Both the position numbers and the translations under genes were made by a program. A stretch of 64,000 bases of DNA from Brugia malayi (Eukaryota; Nematoda; Chromadorea; Rhabditida; Onchocercidae). Where the stretch lies: the NCBI RefSeq assembly GCF_000002995.4, contig NW_025062479.1:19402721-19466720 (forward strand), given 5' to 3'. Shown here piece after piece: positions 25,701 to 38,737 of this stretch (within the stretch, counting starts at the first letter, position 1; every line of letters starts with the position of its first letter). The notes below the pieces were generated by a model. That model searched no databases, was not told the DNA's origin, and saw only the letters and a program-made list of their open reading frames with translations.

Positions 25701-28700
25701 GCAAAAAACGAATCATCTGTACAATATCTTCCAAGAAATAGTCTAAAGAGAAGATTAACAGACATGTCAAATTATATATGTACATATATCCAACATTACA
25801 CTTTTACTTAAATGCTATGTCAGGACTAACGTACTGACAACAATCAGAGCTAGAGGAACTAACTGAGGGATATTCACGTTGGATAATCCAGTTATTTGTC
25901 AACCAAGAAATTCTTTAATGGAAGTTCTCACATTTTTCTATAATGGTCCCGATTTTTAATAAATCACCAGCTCAAGCAGTCACCTACACAAAGCGATTTC
26001 ATAGTGTAGCAAACTTCATTAGCGAAATTTTAACATACATTGGACGGGAAAATTTCGCCCTTTCAGAAGGATCACTGAGCAGTCGCCAAAATAATTAGTG
26101 AAAAGATTCGTATCAACGGTTGCAGACATTAAAATAATCCTCAAATTAGGATACATATTTACCATATCGCGTAAGACAATCATGATGAAATCTGTCTAAA
26201 AATTAGCAAGCTTAAACGGTTAGAGAAAAAATCTTACAGAAAATATAAAATGAAAACTAACTGAGGAAAAGATACCCCTTGGGTGGATAACAGAAGAAAA
26301 AATGCAAGTATAGAAAATAAATTGTTTACTACTTTTCAACTTTATCCATCGCTTTTTTTTAAGTGTTCATGGGATGAAAAGATGGAACATTAACCCTTCA
26401 AATTTTAATTTGCCAACTGAATTAAAATTATTAAACTTTGTGGTACAATGTTTTCTAGATAATTCTTCCTTTATGGAATTTGTTCAGAACATTTTGTGAT
26501 TTTAATAAGCTGCATGGTCCGCTGGCCAGAAAGAAAAACCTTTCAATCAAGCATTACGTATTACAAGTTAACGAGAGATGCCAAATGGATAAAATTTTAG
26601 AATATCAGAATATTACATTGATATCTCGCTCGTGAATTTCATCAACAATGATATGGCTTATTCCACGCAAGCCTAATTCTAGTCTTTTTAGCAGCATACC
26701 AACAGTAACAAGCATCAACGATCCATATGGTCGAGGATGAAGTGAATCAAACCTGCAAGACATGTCTAGCATACAACACTTTTTGTAGCTTCTCATTCTT
26801 GTTAACGAATAAGAAATTATTGATAAAGCTATGCTGATGGCATCTTAGGTGGTAACAAAATGATAAAACTTGTAAGCTTATTAAGTCTACAAATATAAAT
26901 TGACAATATGGTATAATAGAATATCAAAATTAAATTATCCCATATTTGCAAGACTTTTACTAGAATATAAGCTCCACTTTTTCTCTTTTAGAAAATACCA
27001 ATACATTTTAACAAAGCTTTCATAAATTATCTTACTATTTGTAACGGTCACAAAAAATTCTCTAAAAGCACCTAACAGCGTATCCAACTGACACTCCTAG
27101 TTGCTCACCACGTTCATCAGCAATTCGCTCAGCTAACGCTATAGCGCTGATTTTCCGTGGTTGTGTAACAAAAGCAGCGAATTCGGCACCATGACAATTG
27201 TTTATATAGTGTTCTAAAAGATACTGGCAAACCTAAAATGTTTAAAAATTTCAATTCAAATCAAGTGGGAACACTTCTGAACAACGTGGAATGGAAAAAA
27301 TAAAAAACATTATTGTGTAAGGATGAGTTATAACAAGCAGTAGTAGCAAACATGCTTGACCTTATCAATGAAGTTATCAGATGATTTCCAAGTTCCGGAA
27401 TCACAATATACGGTTTCCTGAGTTTTGTACAAAAACTATCGCTATGTAAAACCTTGCTTTTAAAATAATACTTCCATAATTTAAAATTAAACCCTGATGT
27501 TAATAATAAACAGCAATTTACTCTGTCGATTAAAGAGGAATAGCAACCTGAGTAGACTTTCCGCAACCCGTTTCACCTTTCACAATTGTAACTGAATTAT
27601 TTCTAATCGCATCAATCAACTGATCGCGGTACTGGTACACTGGTAACAATTCTCGTTGAGTCTTTATACTTGATGGTATCACCCGCTTTTTTTCTCTTTC
27701 TAATAAGTCAGCACTTATTGCCTCAAGAGACATCTGAAAACTCTAAAAAAAAATAAAAATAAAACAAATAAACGGTTGTCTTAAGCTATATAGACAGGAA
27801 AGACGTAAAGACGAGTGCATGAAAACTCGTCTGACAAGCATGGAGAACTGTTTGATAAATATAAAGGATAAAATACAGAAATAATATATATACTATGTAT
27901 TATCATCCAGATGCTACATATTTTGAGCCTATTAATCAAGCTGTTAAATATAATCAAAGAAATAGCAGTAGATAAACAAGTTCGACGTAATGCCTTTAAT
28001 CTTGAATAATTCAATGGATTTCCCAATATCTACAGCAGTCACTATAAATGGGACAGTAAGAAATTTTTCATCAAATGCTGTTCAAAAAGAACATACAAAA
28101 GCAAGTGGTGCTTCATCAATATTCAGTGACTTCCATGGATTCCAATTTTCCAGTGCTGGACTCCACGATACCAAACCATCTGAGATGGGTTGTGACGGCT
28201 CAAAATGATTCAATTTTTGAGTAATCAATAATGAAACCGGATTGGAAGATGAAGCTTCTGGTGAGGGCTGCACTTCATCAACACCAACCAAGGCAAGATA
28301 ATGAGCTATTTCCTTAGAAAGCTCGTCACTTACAATGACAGGGATGTCTGCTAGCTGAAAATAAACATGAAGACTAACAGCTTATAAGTTTTAAAAAGGA
28401 ATGTTCAATAACAAAGATCCATAGATTGCAAGTATTTCTTGATCAACTTTTACTTTGGAATAGTTGGACGGAATTCCCATCTCGTTTCATGCCAAGTGGG
28501 TGAGAATCGTCTCTTTGGTGCAAAAAAAGTAACTGAACAAATAAATTTATTTAAACCTACATTTCCCGCTGTCTTTTTTTTTTTCTCACCAGTGTAAGCA
28601 CCAACTAACTGATTATGAAACAACTGACGCATCAGAGAAAGTGCACATGTTGCTTCGGCAGTTTTCTTCGTTGATCCTTCTGCTCTTGCCGAAAACGCTG

Positions 28701-31380
28701 AAGAACAGAGGAATTAAGTTCTCTTAACAAACAGTGAATTTTTAACACAACATTTTTCGAATAATTCGTTACTCAGGACATAATAGAAAAAGTAATATTG
28801 AAAAAAACTGTGTTTTAATGATCGTTTTTCCTACTGCCTAAATTAGTGTTTCCTACTGGTTTAGTGCCAAAAGGTTTAGAAATAAAAGCGTAGAAAAAAG
28901 CACGGATTCCATAAACCACTATCACGTTATCTTCCCATCTAATTTGCTAAATCTACTTTGAAAATCATGATACACCACAACATGACATATACACCATGAA
29001 TTTACATTCTATAAATTCTTTGTTTTTTCAATGAAAACAGTAACAGCTGGATCCCCACGGAAAAATATAAAAGGTGAATTCAATTTCATAAAAAAGCGCA
29101 TCTCTGAAAGACAAAAAATATCATTTCTATAAAGTACTAGCACTGTTTTCCTTTCCCTTTTCCGACTACTTAAAAAAAATTTTTTTCTAGAAAATTATTA
29201 GTTTGTAATCTCTTTTCTTTGTTACTTTGTCAAAATGCACTTCTGCTAAAAACTTTGTTCAAATTGTCATTTGCATTGATGGTGCTTTAGCAAAAAAAAG
29301 TGTACCGAAGCCCGCATATCCATTTAAAAATTATGAGCTAAAATTAATTAGTACTTACTGCACCGTACTTTCGGGACGAAAAGTGACACTTCGGCAACAA
29401 AAGTTCTGAAACAGTGATGCTTGAAATGCAAGTGTAACAGTTCACCTTATTTTTTATCCTTTTTAATTGATTTTGATGCCAAATCAATAAAAGATACATG
29501 ACTTACAGCTTAGCTGAACTGACCAAACATGGAAGGATCCCTGTATTTTGCACCTTTTTTATTTTTTTCAAATTCAATCTTTCAGAGCCATTAACAAATG
29601 TGCAGAAACAAGTAAGTGCCTCATAAAGAACTACGAAAACCGGAATCAAAGCAAAAGGCAAAATTGTGAAATTATATTTTGAACGAAAGTAGATTCCAAA
29701 TAAAATTTGAGTGCGGTGGTCTAGTTAGGTCAAAAAATATTCAAAATTTGCTTTTGCCAATATTCTTTCCCAGCCATAAGCAACTAAGTAATAAGGTTAA
29801 AAACAACTCCAACATTCAAATGCTACTAACTTCAACTAAATATACAGAACCTAGCTTTCAACACAAAAATGTAACCTGGAGTTATCAGTGCCAATACTGC
29901 GAATATCATATCTTAATGGTGGTTGCTTAATTTTCTGCACAAATTCATTTAAATGCATTTTACTATTGTCAGCCGTCCATCCTCCATGTATATGTGTCCG
30001 CAAATCGACCGATTCTGACTAAAAATAATTTTCTGACATCTTTTTTGGTTGAACAGAAAATTTATGGCAAATAGAGATAAGTTTATCAGCTATTTGCTTT
30101 TGTATTGTCCATGGACAAAGCACTCAGATAACACCTAAAACCTGAATTTAAAGCAAAAATACTACTTCAAAACTTAAAGTAACTTCTTTTGTTATGAAAT
30201 TTGTATGATATATTAATGGATTCTTTTTAATTCACCATGCGTAAGCACTTGAGAATAAAAAAAAGGAAAGAGTTAATAACTTTCAAAACTAAGTAATAGA
30301 CCGAACGTTTGGTGTTGATGATTCCAATCATCGAAGAAAGACATTACACTGACAAAAAAAAAAACTTTTCCCACTTGATAAAAGTTAGTTTTTTCCGAAA
30401 TCGTCAAAAAAAAGGACAATCAAAGAGAACTAACGAGCGCAATTTCTTCTGCTTTTTGCTCAATATAACGTTGATGTTCTGTTTTAATCCTCGATGACGG
30501 GATAAACTGCATATTCATTGAAACGTTAGTTGTTGTGTAGCTATTTTCTTCTGCTTTGTTCAGCAAAATGACATCTTCCACACTGTCCCGGCCAAATGAA
30601 TCCAGATTTGTTGCCTCCAGCATGGATGCCTAAAATGACACACTTATGCAAATGCAAGAAGGATGGAGAAAAGAAACGAATACTCAATGAAACGACTAAT
30701 GAACTACTAATGACGTGCTTTGTTATGAATTTATGAACAGTAGTGTTTCTAAGCATTAAAATATAATTTTTTGTGTAAATGAAAAATACAAAGGTATCAC
30801 AGAAGTCAAGAGATGTTAAATAAATACTTCAGTGTGAAGTATTTACTTTGATACACATAAATAGCGTATCAAATTGAACAACACTTAGTACTGCATTGAT
30901 ATGCACAAATGCCCATGATACTTAATCCAATACCGGACATAAGTGCAAATAAAAAATACGGTAAGCTTCGGAAGTTCTGTCGGATCCAGCAACTTTTGTC
31001 GAATTAGAAAATGTGCAAAATCTCTAGCAGCTTTAGTAGCAGCATCCTTCTTATTGACCGAGATTCCTAATCCCACATGGTGCTGTCCTGAAAATTTCCA
31101 TTAATGATTTTTCGCTGAACATTAAATGAACACCTTACATACAGATAATAATTTTCCCATGAACACTTGTTTTACTCCATGCTGCATTAATACGTATGTC
31201 AATAACACCAGTAGAAGCAAAAATTATGGGAAATAAATACGTAAAACCTGGTATACGTAGTTCGCATCGGAAACGTGTTTTTCCACCACAGTTCGCCAAA
31301 GGAGTAGTGCTATAGGATGGTGTGCCGAGTTTTCTTTTTCCAAGCCAACCATATAACCATCCTCGGATTTCGTCCGACAT
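19797..31380 (-). CDS. rha-1: ATP-dependent RNA helicase A (DHX9/RHA-1/maleless family), complete
   Basis: DEAH-box helicase that unwinds RNA, RNA-DNA and structured substrates in the nucleus; relatives act in transcription, RNA processing and germline silencing. Model: 25 coding exons, 4,173 nt, 1,390 aa. Exons: 31380-31248, 31087-30960, 30629-30435, 30018-29876, 29405-29359, 28697-28561, 28354-28097, 27733-27548, 27232-27072, 26752-26617, 26195-26039, 25742-25630, 25553-25452, 25069-24857, 24649-24576, 24372-24220, 23870-23710, 23449-23338, 23108-22863, 22775-22645, 22111-21957, 21796-21678, 21527-21273, 20909-20515, 20059-19797. Two N-terminal dsRNA-binding domains (about 1-80 and 165-260), Walker [10 protein letters not shown] (400-408), DEIH (500-503), SAT (532-534) and QRRGRAGR (754-761) are intact. 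The HA2 and OB-fold region follows, then an Arg/Gly-rich tail (about 1175-1300) and a lineage-specific C-terminus. All phases agree and spacing follows human DHX9. Human DHX9 is 1,270 aa. Confidence 0.95.
23454..23473. repeat. A20/T20 homopolymer at a helicase 3' splice site
   Basis: On the minus strand this is T20 directly before GTAG and the exon starting at 23449. Comparable tracts lie at 24653-24673 (before the exon at 24649) and 47375-47397 (28 nt before the R2 exon at 47346). They serve as extreme polypyrimidine tracts and are likely length-variable. Confidence 0.6.
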
Positions 31381-31390
31381 AACCTTAATT

Positions 31391-31397
31391 CTAATAT
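31391..31397 (-). promoter_or_regulatory. Probable trans-splice acceptor of the helicase gene
   Basis: On the minus strand a CATATTAG acceptor lies 10 nt before the helicase ATG, with no obvious upstream coding exon. This fits a spliced-leader site on a short 5' leader. The leader itself is not in the window, so the role is inferred. Confidence 0.35.
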
Positions 31398-31881
31398 GAA
31401 AGCACTTCGATTTTCCAGACAATCAGATCAGCAATATTCCAAGGAAATTATATCTCCTAAATTTCCAACATTTCTACAGAATACCTGCCTTGTTGCAACT
31501 AATTAGAGTAAAAGTCATTCAAGTGTACAACTATCGGGTAACATCAGTATTCGTAGGTTAACTAGCTTTGATCTGCCACAAACGCAAAATTATTTAATAA
31601 CCATCAAATACAGCGACAATCAACCCTGGAAAGGGGATTTGGATGGAGAATGCTTTAAATATCTTTAACAGCTCAAAAGAAATGACATGAATATCTGTCC
31701 TTCTCTATCTCCAGTGGGGATTTCACCTAATACTTAGAAATGGAATATTTCTTGGATCACATGTTTTTGGCTTTGACAAGAAGAAGTGATAAAACTTTCC
31801 ACTGTCCCAGAAATTTCGACCCTTACTCTCTCGGTGAGGAATGTTCAGAGGTATCCGCCATATACGCCATAGGTCTTATAG

Positions 31882-32139
31882 GAATCCCCAAAAGTAAAGA
31901 GGAGCAATACCTTTGAAACAGGTAGGTAACACAAGGACCACCACTACATCTCTTTGGTCCCTGACAGGAGCATTGAAGAATAATGCAAATTTGAGTCTCA
32001 TCCGGTAAGGTACTAGCGATATTACATGATAAGACATCGGACGTGTAACAAATGTGGAATAAATTTGTCGAAAGACTGCTACTTGAAGTACTACCAAGTC
32101 ATCACGGAACTTTACCGGATCCCTTCCTTTCTTCTTTGA
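31882..32139 (+). pseudogene. Fragments resembling the C-terminal end of a piggyBac-type transposase
   Basis: Three plus-strand segments join in phase through splice-like junctions: 31882-31921 (begins ESPKVKRSNTFE), 31968-32004 (ALKNNANLSLI) and 32034-32139, which ends in TGA. The last reads RTCNKCGINLSKDCYLKYYQ. Its C-x2-C-x7-C-[FY]-x3-Y layout is like the second half of the Cys-rich C-terminus of piggyBac/PGBD transposases, with the usual Leu-Cys replaced by Leu-Ser. The putative introns are about 30-46 nt, far shorter than elsewhere here, so they may be decay rather than true introns. The surrounding 31600-32150 is less AT-rich than its flanks and no complete catalytic domain is visible. 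It could instead be a small host zinc-binding gene. Confidence 0.35.
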
Positions 32140-33019
32140 TACGGAAGGTTAGTAATATATATAAAAGTGGAAGGAAGTGCTGCATCAGAGATGATACTTT
32201 TGTTTACAACCACTGACAATTTATCAGGTAGCATGTCACCGTGATTAGTGCTATAATGAAGACTGCAGTGAGAAAAGATGAAAAAAGGTAATAATGATAG
32301 TGAATTAAATAATAGAAACAATACAGAATACAGAAAAGAATAAATTCAATATAAAAGACAACGAAATATAAGAGTTAGATTATTAGAACAAAATACATAT
32401 GTATATGGATAAGTGTAATTAAATAATTAGCTTAGATATAGCAAAAAAAATGCTGCATTAATGTTTTTTAATATTTCTGAGAAGAAAAGCAACAGGCAAT
32501 TAGTATCAAACAATACTTATGATATAACAATCAATATTTATCTCATAACAGCTATAATTTTAAATATGCAGTTATATTTGAAAGAATTTCATTTTCACAG
32601 TTATTATTTCTGCTTATACTTCCAGCAAAAAGATGAGCCTGAGTAGCTAGAATAGTCATTTTCAAGACAAAGTAAATCGTCGCTCAACTAAGGCGAGAAT
32701 CCAAAATTTCAAATTTTCAAATAGAACCATACTCAGACTTTAGAATTCTATCTCGAAATTTAAAAATTTTCTAACTGAAATCTTTATTTGCATATATTTT
32801 GAAAAAATAAACCGAAATAAAACAAGTGAAGTTCTGTTTGTTGTGCAATCCTTAAAGAAATTTTCGACATTAAGTAAACAAACATAATAGAAAATATTAT
32901 TACAGTGAAACAAAATGAGCCCAAATAAGTATTCAGAAGTTGGACAACCTACAGATTTATCATCCATGTATTTCGTGTTACTCCGGAGATATCCCGGTTG
33001 CTATTCACGATCTATAAAT

Positions 33020-35399
33020 TCAGCTTCTTTTTTCAGTCATCTGAGATTCAGCTTCTTTCCTCAGTTCTTCCATTTCATACTTTTCAAATGCAATCCTAAG
33101 ATATTCTTCTACTTCTATAACGCATGGGATCGACTTACACTCCAAGCAGTACATCCAATTACACCGTTCACATTTCCACTGCAACACTTCAATCGAATCA
33201 CATTCGACTAATTGAATAGTCGACGCAAATTATGTTCTCTTCAAATCTCATTACTGTAGACAATAATTGGAGTACGGTACTTATGAATTACGATTTAATG
33301 ACTGAATGGCTTGTAAGTATTGCGTTATCTTCATCATTTGACGATTTTTTTTTTCTAGTATATGGTGCTAATAATGGGCAGATTCCATGAAAATTCAATT
33401 TTAAAAATAAATAAGTACTGACCAGACTGCAACGATTTCCAGCATTGGAATCACTAGTTTTCTGCTGTCCACAACTACGACATACACCTTTGACTGTATC
33501 CTTACCATTATGTTTTAAACTATATTTTCTAAAAAATCTCATTGTTCATTCTTTTTTTTTTCCGTACCACAAAAAATTACATCTTTGTTTATACTTTACG
33601 CTAATATGATTTTAAGCAAAAGATAAATGATTTAATTGAATGGACAGATTATCAGATAAGTAATGAAATGAATCAACAAACACGATGATACTGCAAATTT
33701 CCTTTGTCAATTCATTGTTCACTGAATTGTTGAGAAATTGTGAGCGATTCATTAGTTCTTTGATAAGATTTTCTCGAAGTTTCGAACTAAGAAAATGGTA
33801 AAATGAAGCTTTAGAAAGAAACATGTAAAGGCTAAAGATTAGTTTCCAAAAAAAGAAACCGAACATCAGTCATTGAGGTGATTTAAGAAATCAGCTATAC
33901 CTATGCTGATACTGCATCAGTTCTATGATGCTAATCGAAAAAAAAAACCTAGTAAATCGTGCTTAGTATCAATGAGGAAATCGTATAATGCTTCACAAAA
34001 CTGTTGCTAAACATAACAATTTTCAACGTATACTTTGCTTGATATTATGTCTCATTAATTAAAATCAATGAACAAAACGGTATACTTACTCGTAATTATA
34101 CATAATTGCTGTCTGAAGCAATTTAACCAAGACATTATTTCCATATTTTTGGAAATTTGCTCTCAGAGCAAAATACTCGCAATTAAGCTGCAAAATTTTC
34201 AAATTGTATTTATCGGCCAAACGAGCAAGTGCTGGAATTGACTGCACTGAAAATAATTTTTTTTAAAGCAATACTGAAGATTAATACTTATGATAGAACA
34301 CAATATCCGCCAAATAATAAATCAGTCTTTTCACCCTCAAGAATTCCCATTTTCGTCACACATTTACTTACTTTTATTCCTCATCATTTCATATTCCAAA
34401 GGGTTAATTTTTTTTAAAAAAACTGATCATTTTCGCACTAAATATCTCGCACCTATTCAAAGGATAAAAATCAATAGCAAAATCTTGAGAGTCCAGTTAA
34501 TTATGCAGCACAGAAATTTCTTTTTCGAGAGGGAAAATTTCAATAACCATATCGAAAGCTTCTATATCAGGCATAGCATTTTTTAAATTTAATTTGTCTC
34601 TATTTTTTGAATTGTGTGAAGAACATGCTATTCCTGAATAATTTCTTAAATAAACTTAACTACTGATACCCCGAATGATTCGTGGATATATGTTGAAAGT
34701 TGTAGGGCACGTAGACTTCAACATGCATGCAATATCATCGTTCTTATCGTATAAACGACTGGTACCGCGAATCCCTTCCATGAAATGATTACTGGTTGTA
34801 AGAAGCTCGAAATAGAGTGATTTCTGAAATGTGCAGAAATTGATGTCCTTTTCCTTAGTAGTTTATGCTTTATTTAGAAGATTCTGCTAGATTTGGAAAT
34901 AATTTGTAATTAGTTGATTTAAGAAGTTGATACATGCACCAACTTCTGTATCAGTATAAAAAAATCATTTGTCTTTCATAGCAGTCTCATTAATACTCTC
35001 CTATTCCTATCGGTAGAATTCATGAATGTTTGAATAAGTTGCAAAAAAATTTACACTCACCTTAGACATTTCAATAGGGTCAACATAAAATGTAACATCG
35101 CCAACTTCTAGACCGAAATGCCTTCTTTTACTTTGTCGGGTGTAATCAGTCTGCAACTACATATAATTTCTATTAATAAAGATTTCTCTTAAATTACGAA
35201 AACTTAAAGTAGGATTTGAATGGAAGAAATTATCTTTATATAAAAATTAACTTTTATAGTAACTAAGCAGATAAACGAATATTACAGATGCTTTAAAGTT
35301 TTGTGTATGAATAAAACAATTTACTTCAAAATTTGTGTTCCAATAGCCTCCGCCCAATTGATCGATGTCATCCGTTTGTATTGTTTCATCATCATTCAT
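33020..35399 (-). CDS. BTB/POZ-domain protein with a C-terminal four-CxxC zinc cluster
   Basis: Seven exons: 35399-35325, 35156-35061, 34823-34670, 34246-34090, 33786-33682, 33528-33428, 33207-33020; 291 aa. The start (MNDDETIQTDDID) follows an AAG acceptor. Residues about 42-160 have the BTB pattern: GDVTFYVD, then SLYFELL, then ALARLADKYNLKILQLNCEY. A helical segment (about 160-195) follows. The C-terminus carries Cys212, 215, 229, 232, 242, 245, 250, 253 and 258. These form pairs CRSC, CIEC, CERC and CLEC, with KCERCNWMYCLEC resembling the last loop of IBR or EMI-type zinc-binding regions. BTB proteins often act as CUL3 substrate adaptors, so ubiquitin ligation is an inference. Weakest junction: donor of exon 6, where A|GTCTGG was preferred over CTG|GTCAGT because only it keeps the zinc frame open. 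A minus-strand AATAAA lies at 32783-32788. Confidence 0.75.
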
Positions 35400-38300
35400 C
35401 TTACATTAGTGCCAATAGCAGTAGTAGTGTTATTCAATTTATTAAGTACACAATTAAGTTTATTAACGGTGGTAGTAATTGGCAACAAATAATAATTTCC
35501 TAAATGTCGTTATTTTACGAAGTAGATCTTATCTATCTAAATCACAGGTTTTAATATCACATTAACTGACGGGAAATATAATTCAAATTTCGAACATTCT
35601 GGACCATAATGTAGCCAGTTATTGATTCATCTTAAGCGATATAACTTCCTTTGGTAAGCATGTAATAGTAATGATTAGCAGGGAAAAAAAGTAAAAAAAC
35701 ACCTGAGACCTTTATTTGGAAAGTATTTCGTGAAAGATGGGACGAGGGAAACTGTTCGAAACTATCAAGATTTATTAAGTGAACATGTCAGTCAGAAAAA
35801 AAGAAGTGTCAAAGTAACAGGTATAGAAATGAAGAGTAATCACTAAATAGAAGAAAACGAAGTATGGACGATTTAAATTAAAATATTAATGGCACAGATT
35901 ATAAAAGTACAGCTTCCAACTTTTCCACAAACGGAAAATACGGAATAGTACGCTTGGACGAGTGAAACTGGATCGATGGCAAAATCTGAAATGTGCGTTG
36001 CTCCTAGCATTGAAAAAAATGAACAATGGTGCAGTTAAGGACAGGAAAGATACTATGAAGTGCTCTCGTTGTATATGTAGATATCTCATATGGAAATAAG
36101 GGACGAATTTAATAGCGAATGAGTGAAATTACTATTCCACCAGTAAATATTCAAGAAGTTGTTATATTACAAAAGAAATAGTTTACTTCATTTAGTTGAC
36201 TTACAAGTTTTCTGCCAAGCTATAAAAGGAATTCAAGAACGGTCACGAATAATGCCAAATGAGTCAGAAAAATTTTTGCTAACTTTTGTTAAATATTGAT
36301 GAAACGAAACGAGGATAGAAGGTTTCTTGACAAATAATTGGCGTCAAATGAGACAAAGATGAGGAAGAGAGAGAGAATTTATTAGAAGCAAACTAGGATC
36401 CAATATGAATTTATACCTACATGCATAATAAAGTTATTCTACCGTAATATCATTATCTAAGTTGATTTCCCTTTTATATTTCATTTTATCACTACCGATA
36501 TAAATAAAATGTTATTTAAGTAGTACTACTGCCTGTCATCTTAGTACCATCCCCATCAGTATGCTATTACTGCCTGTAGCGGTAGATTAACTTCTACTAA
36601 TTGCTGGAGGTTGTTGTCAATGGAGTCAAAAAATATGACTTATTGTCATTTATTATGAAATAATCACAGTAGCTAATGATTTAAAAAATAGAAAAAATTG
36701 TGCCGAGCGCATAAATCACAATCAGTTTGTAACATATAGTAAAAGAGTAGAAGAAAAACGAAACCTATAGTGAAATACAAATATATAACTTTCTTGCATT
36801 ATTTTTTTGACTGATCTTAGTGACTAAAATTAATTTGATCTTAAACCCATTACGAGATATCATATTCTATAAGATTTCTGATAGTGCCAAAGACTGAGTA
36901 GACGAAAAGCAGTTGAGAGCGCGCAACTTCTAGAAACTTCAAATAAGCAAGAAGGGATATCCCCATCCTATAAAAGCAAATTGAAATTTCGGAAAACATA
37001 AGTGATTTCAATTCATAATGAGATGAAGTTATCATATAAAAATAAGGAACGGAATAATTTTATTTATGAGCCTTAAATAAGTACAGAAAAATTGCGCAGC
37101 CTCATGCACACGACACTATTCCCACCATAGATATTATTTTCTTTTAGCAGAATGTAATTAGTGTAGTGATGGCTGAAGACTACTAACTAAAATGTTGTCC
37201 CTTCATTATATTGTAAAATTATATTCCACTGTAAAAGTGCTGCTTTTGAGCACACATTGTTTATGTTGTTTGATCGAATGATTGGAAGATTAGATCAGTT
37301 TTTTAATCCTTTTTAAATTAAAAAAAAAAAAATAGAATGTCACATTAAACAAAGCTTCCAATGAAATTACAGGATATTTGAAGTAACAATATTTATTTCT
37401 TGTTTATTTCGCAAGATTTCCCTTTCCTTTTTAATGAATATGAAATTAAAATGTGAAACATAAGCATCAACAAGACAAATTCCTATTACTTCCAACACAA
37501 ATATATTTTTCCTGTCCAAATAATCATTGAATCAAAAGACTGCAGCAATCCTTGTTGAATTCTTACTTAGTTTAATAAACTTACTGTTTAACAAAGCACA
37601 TGATTTTCCCAATTCTATGTGAAGCTTTTCTTTTAATTTAAAAAGTCTTTTTCATCATACCATCGACTGACCTTCTCCAGTCAATCAATGTGTTGGTTCC
37701 TAACCCACTAATAATTGCTTAAATTTAATAGCTTATAATTGGATTTTTTGTTTTGTTGCAAATATGTGAATACATTTCAGCAACTACTACAGGATACGGC
37801 TCTTATCAAAAAATCCATAACAGTGTTCTTAAAACATTTATTACTTCTGAATAATCCCGAATGGTCATCAACAAAATGTTCAAAACTCGGGAACATTCAT
37901 CCAGAACTTTATATTTTTATAACTGCACAAGGTGTAGTTAATTTTTTTTTACAGCGACAATAACGGAAATGGCAGAGATATTGCATTTTACATTAAAGTC
38001 AACAATCTATAATCATGATAAACTCTAAAACAACTTTGCTCTAAAATTTAATGAAACTAAGATACTGAAAATATATATGCGACTTATATGAGATATCATA
38101 TAGTACTGTGAACTTATCTTTCCTCTATATAAATCTTATATTCCTTTTGCCGAAACTGTATGCGACATGACTTACTAGAATCAAAGCATTTCAAAAAAAT
38201 GAATCCTTTCTTTTCAATCCAATCCACTCAACATAATACATCACTTGAATGCCATTTATAAGATAGAGTAGTGAAAAAATGCTGAAGTTTTACCAATATT

Positions 38301-38737
38301 TTTGCAGTAACGAACTTTTTTGACAAATATGACCCAGGAAATGCTGACAAAATAAACAGCTATCGATGCCTGATGGATTGTCTAGTATTTCATGAAACCA
38401 TAAAACGATTAAAGTAAGTAACAGCTAGAAGATAAACTGGAAAGCATGAAGTGAGAAATGTACTGTATTAACTAAGATCATCAGAATAAAAAAATTAACT
38501 GAAATTATAAAACTGGTATTGCTAAAGAAAGCAAATCGAAGAGATTATGCTTCTCTACCGTGTATCTATAAAAATCAATTACATCGTTCCATAAGACTTT
38601 AAATATACCTAATACTCTACCTTTTTATTGGTCTTTAATCATTTCACTTCTAAAAACCAATCTTGCTGTAGAGATGAACTACGTATTATTATGCTATGTT
38701 AATGGAATTCAACGACTCCATCACCAATTTTACCAGT
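35400..38737. other. Stretch without a supported gene
   Basis: Upstream of the BTB gene I find only isolated exon-like pieces. One is a minus-strand run near 35900-35990 after a TTTCAG acceptor, open for about 37 codons. Nothing forms a phase-consistent chain. The BTB promoter presumably lies in the proximal part. An A12 tract is at about 37320-37332. Confidence 0.4.

Noticed and set aside
28454..28532. Extra exon of the helicase between 28561 and 28354
   Set aside because: Although bounded by TTCAG and GTAAAA, including it breaks phase with the next exon. Direct joining of 28561 to 28354 gives the exact family length.
32915..33211. 98-codon plus-strand open frame
   Set aside because: It is the antisense of the last exon of the BTB gene, whose minus-strand reading has cysteine pairs and correct phase.
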